34,239 nt of DNA from positions 1-34,239 of the forward strand of contig JAFSIW010000030.1 in NCBI GenBank assembly GCA_017439545.1, in the 5' to 3' direction. Under the pieces are notes generated by a model, which was not told the origin of the DNA, ran no database searches, and saw nothing but the letters and a program-made list of their open reading frames with translations. Each line of letters starts with the position of its first letter. Within the stretch, counting starts at the first letter, position 1. A program made the position numbers and the translations under genes. Below, piece after piece: positions 1-7,842 of this stretch. The stretch is from Clostridia bacterium (GTDB lineage: Bacteria > Bacillota > Clostridia > Oscillospirales > Acutalibacteraceae).

Positions 1-1248
1 CGCTACCTTTCTTATTGCACCACAAAAATGAGCCGTTTTTTCAGCAAGCGGTCTTTGGGATTGTCGTTGGTTGTGCTGGTAACCTGCTGTGCCATTTTTG
101 TGTCGCAACTTAACGTGGTTTCTTATGTAGATACCGTTTCCACACCGTCGGACTTTATTGAAGAGCATTACGTTGATCCCGGGAAGACCAAAATCACCTT
201 CCCCGAGCAAAAACGCAATCTCATTTATATCTTTTTGGAGTCTATGGAAAACACCTTTGCCGATCCCTCGGCGGGTGGACTGATCACGCATAATTTTATC
301 CCTGAATTGTGGCAATTGGCAGACAGTAACATCAACTTTTCTCATACACAAGGATTGGGCGGCGCTTACTCCTATAACGGTACAACTTGGACCGCCTCGG
401 CAATGGTGGCGCAAACCTGCGGAATGCCGGTGAAGGTGTCCCTTGCGGCGCAGGACGTGTACGGCTCTGACGAGGTCTTTTTGCCGGGCGTTGTTTCCAT
501 TGGCGAGATCTTGCAACAGCAAGGCTATCAGCAAACGTTGTTGGTGGGATCAGACGCTAAATTCCACGGAAGAGCTCCCTATTTTACCCTACACGGTGCC
601 TATGACATTGTGGATACCGTCAGCCTGAAAGAGCAAGGGCGGCTTCCCAAAGATTACAGCGAGTGGTGGGGCTTTGAAGATGAAAAACTGTTTGCTTATG
701 CAAAAGAGGAATTGACCCGTATGGCGGCAAAGGGGCAACCCTTCAACCTGACTATGTTGACGGCGGACACTCATTTTCCCGACGGCTACGCCTGCCGATT
801 GTGTCCCGATACTTATGATAAGCAATATGCCAACGTGCTTTCTTGTTCATCATCGCAGGTGTTTGCTTTTGTAAAATGGATCCAACAGCAACCCTTTTAT
901 GAGAATACCACCATTGTTATCAGCGGCGACCATCTTTCGATGGACTCGGCTTTTTTGGATGACGTCAGCGAAAGCTATACGCGCACGGTTTACAATTGTA
1001 TCATCAATGCGGCGATAGCGCCAAAGCAAGAAAAAATGCGCGGCTTTTCTACGCTGGATATGTATCCCACCACCTTGGCAGCCATGGGCGTGGCCATTGA
1101 AGGGGAACGACTGGCGTTGGGGACCAATCTGTTTTCGGATGAAAAAACCCTCACCGAGCAATATGGCTACCAGACGTTGGACGTGGAATTGCAAAAGAAA
1201 TCTGAATTCTATAACACCCATTTTTTAGACATGGAAGAATGGACATAA
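1..1248 (+). CDS. LTA synthase / phosphoglycerol transferase (OpgB-like) family protein, 5' truncated
   Basis: The reading frame is open to the left edge of the window, so the gene starts upstream; an internal ATG at 28 is probably not the start. Counting from that ATG there is one hydrophobic segment (about residues 9-30), which would be the last helix of the usual multi-pass N-terminal membrane domain, then an extracellular alkaline-phosphatase/sulfatase-fold domain. Visible family landmarks are FLESMENTF (metal-binding Glu71), GTTWTASAMVAQTCGMP (likely nucleophile Thr122) and ISGDHLS (metal ligands Asp301-His302). The TASAMVAQTCGMP stretch resembles OpgB/MdoB-type phosphoglycerol transferases more than classical LtaS. 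The known family role is transfer of glycerol phosphate from phosphatidylglycerol to a surface glycan or teichoic acid; the acceptor here cannot be told from sequence. The domain is complete at its C-terminus, and a hairpin terminator follows directly. Confidence 0.85.
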   Translation, partial: RYLSYCTTKMSRFFSKRSLGLSLVVLVTCCAIFVSQLNVVSYVDTVSTPSDFIEEHYVDPGKTKITFPEQKRNLIYIFLESMENTFADPSAGGLITHNFIPELWQLADSNINFSHTQGLGGAYSYNGTTWTASAMVAQTCGMPVKVSLAAQDVYGSDEVFLPGVVSIGEILQQQGYQQTLLVGSDAKFHGRAPYFTLHGAYDIVDTVSLKEQGRLPKDYSEWWGFEDEKLFAYAKEELTRMAAKGQPFNLTMLTADTHFPDGYACRLCPDTYDKQYANVLSCSSSQVFAFVKWIQQQPFYENTTIVISGDHLSMDSAFLDDVSESYTRTVYNCIINAAIAPKQEKMRGFSTLDMYPTTLAAMGVAIEGERLALGTNLFSDEKTLTEQYGYQTLDVELQKKSEFYNTHFLDMEEWT

Positions 1249-1251
1249 ACC

Positions 1252-1283
1252 AAGCCCTGCGATGCAAAAGCATTACAGGGCTT
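1252..1283. terminator. Bidirectional hairpin between convergent genes
   Basis: AAGCCCTG (1252-1259) pairs with CAGGGCTT (1276-1283), and the interior GATGC/GCATT extends the stem around an AAAA loop with one C-A mismatch. It lies in the 55-bp gap between the convergent phosphoglycerol transferase and alcohol dehydrogenase genes. The T-tract is weak on the plus strand (ATTTGTTT). Confidence 0.65.
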
Positions 1284-1303
1284 ATTTGTTTCCTTGATTG
1301 TTT

Positions 1304-2479
1304 CTACCGTGCCGCTTGATAAATAGTCAGCATATCGTTCTTTTGTAAAACCTTGGCCGATCCTTTTTTGCCGCCGCAGGCGATGGCAAATTTTTCAGCT
1401 AATTCATTTACCTGTTGGGGACTGGGATCAACGCCAAGCTCTCGAATGGAGGTAGGCATTCCAATGGAGCGGAAGAATTCTTCGGTCTTTTCTATTCCTT
1501 GCAAGGCGACCGTTTTGGCATCTCCTTCGGGAACGTCCATTACCTTTACGGCATAACGATAAAACCGATCCAAGCAGTTGTCACATACATACCGAGCCCA
1601 ACTGCCCCAAACCGCCGCCAAACCTGCGCCGTGCGCCACGTCAAACATTCCGCTCAGCTCATGCTCCAAGCCGTGGGTGGCAAAATCGTTGCCGGCATTG
1701 CCGCATCCCGTCAAACCGTTGTGCGACAGACTGCCTGCCCACATGATCTCGTAACGGGCCTGCTTGTTTTGGGGATCCTCCTTTAAAATACGGGCATATT
1801 TCATCACTGTGCGCATTAGTCCCTCGGCAAGGGAATCGGTCAGTTCCATGTGACCGCCGTTGGTAAAGTATCGCTCCATGGTGTGCATCAAAATATCGGT
1901 GCACCCGCAGGCGGTTTGGTAATCGGGGAGGGTGAGGGTCAGGTCTGGATTCATGATTGCAAAACGGGGACGGCACAGATTACTGCTGTAACCCCGTTTA
2001 ATGCCCCCTTCATCTTTGGTGATGACCGAGGAATCGCTCATTTCGCTGCCTGCCGCCGCAATGGTCAGCACTACGCCGATGGGCAGACAATCAGATGCAT
2101 GCCGTTTGCGGTCGTAAAGATCCCATACGTCCCCGTCGTTTGCCACCCCGTAGCCGATGGCTTTGGCTGAGTCGATGACACTACCGCCACCAACTGCTAA
2201 TATAAAGTCCACCTGCTCTTGCTTGCATAGTTCAATGCCTTCATATACAAGGGATAAGCGGGGATTGGGCACTACGCCGCCCAAGGTAACGTATTCAATG
2301 CCTTCTGCTTTCAGCGAGGCTTCTATGGCATCCAGCAGTCCCGAACGACGGGCACTGCCGCCGCCGAAGTGCAACAGCACCTTGCGACAGTTTTGTTCTT
2401 TGACCAGTTTGCCTACCTGATGATGAGTGTCACTGCCGAACACCACCTTGGTAGGGGTGTAGTATTGAAAAGAATTCAT
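1304..2479 (-). CDS. Iron-containing alcohol dehydrogenase (butanol dehydrogenase / YqhD type)
   Basis: 391 residues, the usual length for the YqhD/BdhA branch of group III (Fe or Zn) alcohol dehydrogenases, which reduce aldehydes to alcohols with NAD(P)H in the cytoplasm. Visible landmarks are LHFGGGSARRSG and AVGGGSVIDSAK (dinucleotide binding), GCTDILMHTMERY (metal ligands Asp and His) and HGLEHELSGMFDVAHGAGL (two more metal His). The FGGGS near residue 38 resembles the NADP-binding loop of YqhD-type enzymes. The ATG at 2479 is chosen because a GGAGG lies 8 nt upstream; a longer reading frame from 2515 would run into the promoter's -10 box. It is transcribed alone from a sigma-A promoter (2496-2523). 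A fermentative role (butanol or ethanol formation, aldehyde detoxification) is inference; substrate is unknown. Confidence 0.92.
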   Translation of the reverse strand: MNSFQYYTPTKVVFGSDTHHQVGKLVKEQNCRKVLLHFGGGSARRSGLLDAIEASLKAEGIEYVTLGGVVPNPRLSLVYEGIELCKQEQVDFILAVGGGSVIDSAKAIGYGVANDGDVWDLYDRKRHASDCLPIGVVLTIAAAGSEMSDSSVITKDEGGIKRGYSSNLCRPRFAIMNPDLTLTLPDYQTACGCTDILMHTMERYFTNGGHMELTDSLAEGLMRTVMKYARILKEDPQNKQARYEIMWAGSLSHNGLTGCGNAGNDFATHGLEHELSGMFDVAHGAGLAAVWGSWARYVCDNCLDRFYRYAVKVMDVPEGDAKTVALQGIEKTEEFFRSIGMPTSIRELGVDPSPQQVNELAEKFAIACGGKKGSAKVLQKNDMLTIYQAAR

Positions 2480-2495
2480 GGTATTCCTCCTGACT

Positions 2496-2523
2496 ATTAT
2501 ACTCTTATCATACAAGAAAACAA
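2496..2523 (-). promoter_or_regulatory. Sigma-A-type promoter of the alcohol dehydrogenase gene
   Basis: On the minus strand TTGTTT (2523-2518), a 16-nt spacer, then TATAAT (2501-2496), a few bases before the AGGAGG of the alcohol dehydrogenase. The leader would be very short (about 10 nt). Confidence 0.7.
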
Positions 2524-2536
2524 GGTAAAATGCAAC

Positions 2537-2567
2537 AAAAAACCGCCGATTTGCATCGACGGCTTTT
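2537..2567 (-). terminator. Terminator of the dockerin protein gene
   Basis: On the minus strand GCCGTCGA (2563-2556) pairs with TCGGCGGT (2549-2542) with two G-T wobbles and a 6-nt loop, followed by a run of Ts (2542-2537). It ends just before the alcohol dehydrogenase promoter and so separates the two minus-strand genes. Confidence 0.75.
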
Positions 2568-2588
2568 CGCTATAAAGAGGTAATTCGA

Positions 2589-3911
2589 TTAAGCTTCAAC
2601 AGGGAATTTATCGATTTTGATAACAACCTTTTGCAGGATCATCAAAGCATCGGCAGCATCGGCTTTTTTGTCGCCGTTTACGTCAGCAGCAAGCAGTTGT
2701 TCGTCGGTAAACTTCACTTTACCTACAACATTTTTCAGAACTTCCAAAGCGTCGGCGGAATCAGCCTTTTTGTCACCGGTTACGTCACCGTATACTTCCA
2801 CAGTAGGACCAATGGGGTCGGGCCAGCCGATACCAACGGCGGCGGCGCAGGCAACCAGCTTTTCATAAGCGGCAGGATCAACCAAAGGCTTTTGTTCATC
2901 GGTCAAAGCTTCATAGGCGTCAATCTTTTCTTGTACGTCGTATGCTTCCCATTCTTCAATTTCGTCGGGATCGGTCAGTTGATTGATCAAAGCAGTTACA
3001 ACGTCGGCTGCCGTTTGGTTTTCGTCGGCAGGGTAGAAGAAGGGATTGACAGCTGCGGGATCATATACAACGGTTTTGCCGGTGTCATAAGCGAGCCACC
3101 AACGGTAACCGGTGGCGATGGCGCAGGGCAGCTCGTCCATCTCGGTCTTAGAGTTGGTTACGGCAATGTTGTAATAGAAAGAGGTGTAGTGTTCATAACC
3201 TTCATAGTTGTGAGCCAGAGGAACACGGGTTTCGCAAACGTAGCCGGTCAGCTTGCCGCTGGCATCGGTTTTATGTCTGGCAACCATGTTGTCACTGCAT
3301 TTGAAATAGTTGTCAGCGCTCTTGTTGCCTTCGGGATCCTTCAAGGGTTGATCGGCAAAGATGTATTTGTTATTGTGACCTTGGGTGTCGGTAACGGCCA
3401 AGTTGTGAGCTATCAAACGGAAGTGGGTATCGGCATCCACGTCGCTGGGTTCGTTGGTGTTGAAGTGACCGGAGCAGGACATAACGTCGGTATCGATGTA
3501 AAAGTCGATGTTTTCCATTTGTTGATGGTATTCATTTCTGGTACCGTCATCATTCATTATGTGGTCGATGATATTGGGGTCATCTACGTCTACGTAGAAA
3601 TAAGCATATTGGTCGTCATAAGCGGCATAGATCTTAACCTTAACTTTTTCAAAAAATTCAGGCAGATCCAATTCACCCATGCCAATATTAAAGTCGCGGG
3701 AGATAACGGGCAGGGTGGTGTCGTCAATGCTGTTAAAGTAGAAGTAGCAGTTGTTAGCAACCGCCCATGCGTCGTCACGATAAAATTCGTCTAACTGAGC
3801 GTCAACCACAAACTTGGGTTCTTCGGCCCCTTCTTCAGCCGCAACGGTAAACATCGTGGCAAAAGAGGTGATCATAGCAAGTGCCAAAATAAGGCAAAGC
3901 AATTTTTTCAT
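2589..3911 (-). CDS. Secreted protein with CBM9/DOMON-like domain and C-terminal type I dockerin
   Basis: 440 residues. Residues 1-25 form a signal peptide (MKKLLC, hydrophobic core, VAA cleavage site). Residues about 33-285 look like a CBM9-like beta-sandwich: VVDAQLDEFYRDDAWAVANN at the start and a VKIYAAYDDQYAYFYVDVDD strand pattern typical of carbohydrate-binding family 9. Around 310-355 is a short helical segment containing YEALTDEQKPLVD, common as a spacer in clostridial surface proteins. Residues 371-440 are a dockerin with two Ca-binding repeats, GDVTGDKKADSADALEVLKN and ADVNGDKKADAADALMILQK. No glycosidase domain is seen, so it is probably a non-catalytic sugar-binding subunit docked on a scaffoldin. 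ATG at 3911 has AGGAGG 8 nt upstream; the TTG at 3914 would be only 5 nt away. It is a single-gene unit. Confidence 0.85.
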   Translation of the reverse strand: MKKLLCLILALAMITSFATMFTVAAEEGAEEPKFVVDAQLDEFYRDDAWAVANNCYFYFNSIDDTTLPVISRDFNIGMGELDLPEFFEKVKVKIYAAYDDQYAYFYVDVDDPNIIDHIMNDDGTRNEYHQQMENIDFYIDTDVMSCSGHFNTNEPSDVDADTHFRLIAHNLAVTDTQGHNNKYIFADQPLKDPEGNKSADNYFKCSDNMVARHKTDASGKLTGYVCETRVPLAHNYEGYEHYTSFYYNIAVTNSKTEMDELPCAIATGYRWWLAYDTGKTVVYDPAAVNPFFYPADENQTAADVVTALINQLTDPDEIEEWEAYDVQEKIDAYEALTDEQKPLVDPAAYEKLVACAAAVGIGWPDPIGPTVEVYGDVTGDKKADSADALEVLKNVVGKVKFTDEQLLAADVNGDKKADAADALMILQKVVIKIDKFPVEA

Positions 3912-4138
3912 CAATAATTCCTCCTAAAAATTGTTACACCCAATCGTACAGTTTGGGTTATCTATATCATAACATTATTCTTTGCAAAAAAACATTGCTT
4001 CTGTGATTTTTCAAGACGGTTAATATAGTAATTATGAACAAATTATCTCATCGCTTCCGATAGAAAGAGGGATTCTAAGAAAAATATAGCAAAATCCACT
4101 CGATATTGCGGGAAAAACAAGAATTCATTACAAAAACA
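3912..4138. other. Divergent intergenic region with a 5' leader hairpin
   Basis: This 227-bp stretch separates the minus-strand dockerin gene from the promoter of the plus-strand AraC gene. It holds a small hairpin, ACCCAA (3938-3943) with TTGGGT (3953-3958), which would lie in the dockerin gene's 5' leader. The dockerin promoter is not clear: minus-strand TATGAT/TATAGA-like boxes occur around 3960-3975 without a convincing -35. Nothing coding is seen. Confidence 0.4.
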
Positions 4139-4167
4139 TTGACTTTATGACGTGATGTTTGTATAAT
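4139..4167 (+). promoter_or_regulatory. Sigma-A promoter of the first AraC gene
   Basis: TTGACT (4139-4144), 17-nt spacer, TATAAT (4162-4167). The leader to the ATG at 4231 is about 57 nt. The bases just upstream (AAAAACATTGACT) match those at the second AraC gene's promoter (AAAAATATTGACA), as expected for a tandem duplication. Confidence 0.85.
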
Positions 4168-4230
4168 ACAGGGGAATAAGACCATGGTTTTCGGATCAAA
4201 ATCATTGCAATCGTGAAGAAGGTGCCACAA

Positions 4231-5112
4231 ATGGATCATCAATTTGAAAAGGTCATGCTGATCAAGAGCCAAAAAGATGACGGGGAATACTCCCCCCTTT
4301 CCCTCAATCACGTGCGGGAACTGTGTTACGGTCGCTGTTGGGAGATTAATGAGCCGTTCCGTTTTTATGAGATCAACGTGCACGTAGAGGGGACTACCAC
4401 CCTGTGCATGGATAATCAGACCTATTATCCCCGTCGGGGCACGGTGGTGACTTTCAGACCGGATGAAGCACATAAGCAGTTTGTTACCGGATTGGAAGCT
4501 TATGAACGGTACATTCTGTGGTTTGATTATGACTATGTACGGGATTTGTTTGAGGGAGCAGAGGAAAGTCTGCTTGCTATGTTTTCTCATCGCAGTCAAT
4601 ATGAAAATAACGTGTTGCAACTGGCACCTCATCAAACCGGACGCCTGCTGAATACCTTAGAAAAGGCCGCCGATTATTCCCAAAGTGATGCGCCCGAAGC
4701 AAGGGGACTGTTTCTTTCTGCCTGCCTGAAGGCGTTGGCCATTTTGTCTGAAAACTACGCCACTGCTGTGAGCAAACACGGAGTGGGGAACTATTCACCC
4801 ATTGTGAGTATGGCGTTGGAGCTGATTGAAAAGCAGTTTGTTGAATTGCAAAGCGTGGAAGCCTTGTCAAAGCAACTGCATATCAGCAATTCTTATTTGG
4901 CAAGAATGTTTAAAAAGCAGGTGGGTACGTCAGTATACGAGTATATCCAGAATATGAAGTTGGCCCATGCGGTCAAATTGCTGGCGGACGGCAAAAGTGT
5001 CACCGAGGTGTGCTTTGATGCAGGCTTTAACAATTATTCTTACTTTATTCAGCTGTTTAAAAGAAAGTATGGCATTACTCCTCATAAATATCAAAAAGGA
5101 TTGGACGTTTAG
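4231..5112 (+). CDS. AraC family transcriptional regulator (paralogue 1)
   Basis: 293 residues. The N-terminal 120 or so residues form a cupin-type sensor domain (FYEINVHVEGTTTLCMDNQT, then RRGTVVTFRPDEAHKQFV), the fold that binds sugars in AraC. The C-terminal 100 residues hold two helix-turn-helix motifs, LSKQLHISNSYLARMFKKQV and the signature VCFDAGFNNYSYFIQLFKRK followed by YGITPHKYQ. A GTG at 4213 is in frame, but ATG 4231 has an AAGGTG element 6 nt upstream and gives an N-terminus that aligns residue for residue with the neighbouring paralogue, so I prefer it. It has its own consensus promoter. No terminator is visible after the stop, so some read-through into the next gene is possible. 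Ligand and targets are unknown; the nearby transporter and radical SAM genes are obvious candidates. Confidence 0.93.
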   Translation: MDHQFEKVMLIKSQKDDGEYSPLSLNHVRELCYGRCWEINEPFRFYEINVHVEGTTTLCMDNQTYYPRRGTVVTFRPDEAHKQFVTGLEAYERYILWFDYDYVRDLFEGAEESLLAMFSHRSQYENNVLQLAPHQTGRLLNTLEKAADYSQSDAPEARGLFLSACLKALAILSENYATAVSKHGVGNYSPIVSMALELIEKQFVELQSVEALSKQLHISNSYLARMFKKQVGTSVYEYIQNMKLAHAVKLLADGKSVTEVCFDAGFNNYSYFIQLFKRKYGITPHKYQKGLDV

Positions 5113-5176
5113 TAAGATTACTGAACTGAATTGCACTGGTTTTTCTTGAAATATAGAAAATAATCTGTAAAAAATA

Positions 5177-5205
5177 TTGACATCCCGAAGCAATAATGGT
5201 ACATT
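5177..5205 (+). promoter_or_regulatory. Sigma-A-like promoter of the second AraC gene
   Basis: TTGACA (5177-5182), 17-nt spacer, TACATT (5200-5205). The -35 is perfect and the -10 imperfect, which is the reverse of the first AraC promoter. It would drive the AraC-radical SAM-MFS run. Confidence 0.7.
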
Positions 5206-5262
5206 GAAAGCATCGTAGTATTGCGGAATCAAAATGCGTTGCTGTGTCAGGAGGTCTATGGA

Positions 5263-6144
5263 ATGCACGAGCATACAGAATCGTCAATGCGGCTCACCAA
5301 AATCACGGAGGACAAGGTGATCTATCCCATTTCCTTGACCCATATTAAAGAAGATACCTTTGGCAGAGATATGTTGTTTGGTGGGCGGACGGTTTGTGAG
5401 CACGAAATCTACATTTGCATTGAGGGAGAGGCGGTCTCGTATGTAGGAGACGCTTCTTACTCCATTCAAGGGGGAACGGTGCTGACCTATAAGCCGGAGG
5501 AACACCACCGCACCTTTGTGACCAGCACGCAACAATATGATCGGTATATTCTGCTGTTCCATTACGATCTGTTTGCCAATCTGTGGCAAGATGCCGACCA
5601 CTCTATATTGTGTATGTTTTCTCAGCGGGAGGCCTATGAAAAAAATGCCATTCGACTGCTTCCCAAAGAGTTCGGACAATTGAAATTCCTGCTGGAACGT
5701 GCTGTGCAATATGAAGAAGGCGATACAGCACAGCAAGCCGCGTTTTTGGTGGATTTTATTAAGATTATGCAACTGCTCAGCGTCGGCTTTGCCAATACCA
5801 AAGGGCATAACTACATCGGTACCCGTGTTCCTGTGGTGGATATGGCGCTGGAAATCATTGACAAACATTACTGTCAACTGCAACGGGTGGACGAAATATC
5901 CAAAAAACTCAACGTCAGCGACTCTTACCTTGCCCGTACCTTTAAAAAGCAGGTGGGCACGTCGGTGTACGATTATATTCTGAATATGAAATTCGCCCAC
6001 GCGGTGCGGCTTTTGTCGGCGGGCAGTTCGGTGACCGATGCTTGTTTTGAATCGGGTTTTAACAGTTATTCTCATTTTATCCAAATGTTTAAACGCCGCT
6101 ACGGTACCACCCCACGCAAATATCAAAAGAATCTGGATGTGTAA
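5263..6144 (+). CDS. AraC family transcriptional regulator (paralogue 2)
   Basis: 293 residues, exactly the length of the upstream paralogue and colinear with it. The cupin sensor domain shows HEIYICIEGEAVSYVGDASY and QGGTVLTYKPEEHHRTFV; the DNA-binding domain shows LNVSDSYLARTFKKQVGTSV and ACFESGFNSYSHFIQMFKRR. The DNA-binding halves are much more alike than the sensor halves, suggesting overlapping operators but different ligands (inference). ATG 5263 is chosen because AGGAGG lies 8 nt upstream (5249-5254); in-frame codons from 5221 have no such site. The stop codon is only 3 bases from the ATG of the radical SAM gene, so these two are co-transcribed and probably translationally coupled. 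Confidence 0.93.
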   Translation: MHEHTESSMRLTKITEDKVIYPISLTHIKEDTFGRDMLFGGRTVCEHEIYICIEGEAVSYVGDASYSIQGGTVLTYKPEEHHRTFVTSTQQYDRYILLFHYDLFANLWQDADHSILCMFSQREAYEKNAIRLLPKEFGQLKFLLERAVQYEEGDTAQQAAFLVDFIKIMQLLSVGFANTKGHNYIGTRVPVVDMALEIIDKHYCQLQRVDEISKKLNVSDSYLARTFKKQVGTSVYDYILNMKFAHAVRLLSAGSSVTDACFESGFNSYSHFIQMFKRRYGTTPRKYQKNLDV

Positions 6145-6147
6145 CCA

Positions 6148-7842
6148 ATGAAGGTGGTTCTTTGCTCCCTTAATTCTCAATATATCCACTCGTCTCTGGC
6201 ACCTTGGTGCTTGCTGGCGGGTGTAAAACAATATGGCAACAGCCGATTGCAGGTGTCGGTGGTGGAAGGTACGGTCAACGAAGACCTTGCCGCCGTGGCA
6301 GAACGGATCATTCGTTTGGCACCGAAATGCATCGGCTTTTGCTGTTATATCTGGAATATTCAGCGGGTGCATCAACTCCTGCCTCTGATCAAAACCGCCT
6401 TGCCCCAAACGGTCGTTGTATTAGGCGGACCGGAGGTGGGGTATTGCGCCTACGAAGTGCTGACCGAACATCCTTTGGTGGATTACGTGCTGACAGGGGA
6501 AGGGGAACGCTCCTTTGCTCACTTGTGTAATGCTTTGCTTTCAGGCGAAAGCCCAATGGTAGCAGGAGTGAGCGGTCGGCAGGACGGAAACGTTTTTTCT
6601 GTGCCTGAAGCACCGTTGGAGGAAGAACCGCCCTCGCCTTATTGCGATGCGTATTTTGCGGCTTTAAACGGGCGCATCACCTATCTTGAAACCTCCCGTG
6701 GATGCCCCTATGCCTGCGCTTATTGCTTGTCTGCCCGATGCGGTAAGTTAAAGTTCTTTTCGGTGGAACGGGCCAAGCGTGAAATGCTGTTGTTAGCAAA
6801 AAGCGGTACCAAAACCGTAAAATTGGTGGATCGTACCTTCAATGCCCATCGGGAGCGAGCCAAAGATTTGTGGCGGTTTATTATTGAAAACTACGGCACA
6901 AACATCCCCGAGGGCGTGTGCTTTCACTTTGAGATCGCAGGGGATTTGTTGGACGATGAGTCCATTGACATCATACAAACCGCACCGGCGGGCTCTATGC
7001 AGTTTGAAGTAGGCATTCAAAGCTTTCACGAGCCAACGCTTGCCTATATTCGTCGCAAGACCGATCTTCAAAAATTGTGTCATCGGGTAAGACGATTGCT
7101 TGAAAAAGGCAACGTGCACGTTCATATTGACTTGATTGCAGGCTTGCCGTTGGAGGATTTTGATACCTTTGGACAAAGCGTCAATCAGGCATATGCCCTT
7201 GGCGCCAATATGCTGCAATTGGGATTTTTAAAGCTGATCCACGGCTCGCCCATGCGGGAAGATCCCCACCGCTATCCTTGTAGTTATCATTCCATGCCGC
7301 CTTATGAGGTAACCGAAACCCCTGCATTGTCGGAGCATGACCTTGCCCGCTTGCATCAAGCAGAATGGGCGGTGGATAAGCTATATAACAGCGGCCATTT
7401 TTTCGGCAGTCTGCCTTACGTGCTGTCGGTAAGCGGCCAAACGCCCTTCAACTTGTTTTTGGCCTTCGGTGAATGGGCGAACGAGAAACAAGGGGCACCC
7501 TTGAGCCGTGTTGCCCATTGGTTTTATGAATTTGCTCTTACGCAAGGCGCCGATGCCGTCACCCTGCGGGACGTGATGGTGTGCGATTGGCTTTCTACCG
7601 TGAAAGGGGGACAGCTACCGCCCTTTTTGCAAAGAGAAGATCCTCGTTTGTCCACATTCCGCAAGTTTTTGCGTAAAAATTCCGCTACCAAGCCCTTGGC
7701 AGGCGTTGCCAGAGGGAGTGCCTTGCTGTATGGCGAAACGCAAGGGGTGTACGTAGATTATGTAAACCAAGATCCCGTAACGGGACGATATGTATTGCAT
7801 CCCATTGATTGGGAAGGAGAGGACGATGATGCATCCTTATAA
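6148..7842 (+). CDS. B12-binding-type radical SAM protein (DUF4080-like C-terminus)
   Basis: 564 residues. The N-terminal 150 residues have the layout of the cobalamin-binding-like domain of COG1032 proteins (VVVLGGPEVG and YVLTGEGERSF), although the DxHxxG lower-ligand motif is not seen. The radical SAM core carries the 4Fe-4S motif in TSRGCPYACAYCLSARCG, with Cys186, Cys190 and Cys193 as cluster ligands, followed by VKLVDRTFN and LIAGLPLEDFDTF typical of the barrel. The C-terminal 200 residues match what I recall of DUF4080. The reaction is unknown; characterised relatives do methylations, ring formations and methylthiolations. It starts 3 nt after the AraC stop and overlaps the MFS gene, so it belongs to that operon. 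Confidence 0.88.
   Translation: MKVVLCSLNSQYIHSSLAPWCLLAGVKQYGNSRLQVSVVEGTVNEDLAAVAERIIRLAPKCIGFCCYIWNIQRVHQLLPLIKTALPQTVVVLGGPEVGYCAYEVLTEHPLVDYVLTGEGERSFAHLCNALLSGESPMVAGVSGRQDGNVFSVPEAPLEEEPPSPYCDAYFAALNGRITYLETSRGCPYACAYCLSARCGKLKFFSVERAKREMLLLAKSGTKTVKLVDRTFNAHRERAKDLWRFIIENYGTNIPEGVCFHFEIAGDLLDDESIDIIQTAPAGSMQFEVGIQSFHEPTLAYIRRKTDLQKLCHRVRRLLEKGNVHVHIDLIAGLPLEDFDTFGQSVNQAYALGANMLQLGFLKLIHGSPMREDPHRYPCSYHSMPPYEVTETPALSEHDLARLHQAEWAVDKLYNSGHFFGSLPYVLSVSGQTPFNLFLAFGEWANEKQGAPLSRVAHWFYEFALTQGADAVTLRDVMVCDWLSTVKGGQLPPFLQREDPRLSTFRKFLRKNSATKPLAGVARGSALLYGETQGVYVDYVNQDPVTGRYVLHPIDWEGEDDDASL

Noticed and set aside
2631-3794. 387-codon plus-strand ORF opposite the dockerin protein gene
   Set aside because: It is a by-product of the codon bias of the opposite gene, has low-complexity Val/Gly/Ile-rich translation and no ribosome binding site; the minus-strand gene has signal peptide, CBM9-like and dockerin domains.
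3909-3914. TTG start for the dockerin protein
   Set aside because: The ATG one codon later is better spaced from AGGAGG (8 nt rather than 5).
5284-6408. 374-codon minus-strand ORF opposite the second AraC gene
   Set aside because: It runs antisense to clear AraC and radical SAM coding sequence and has no recognisable domain or ribosome binding site.
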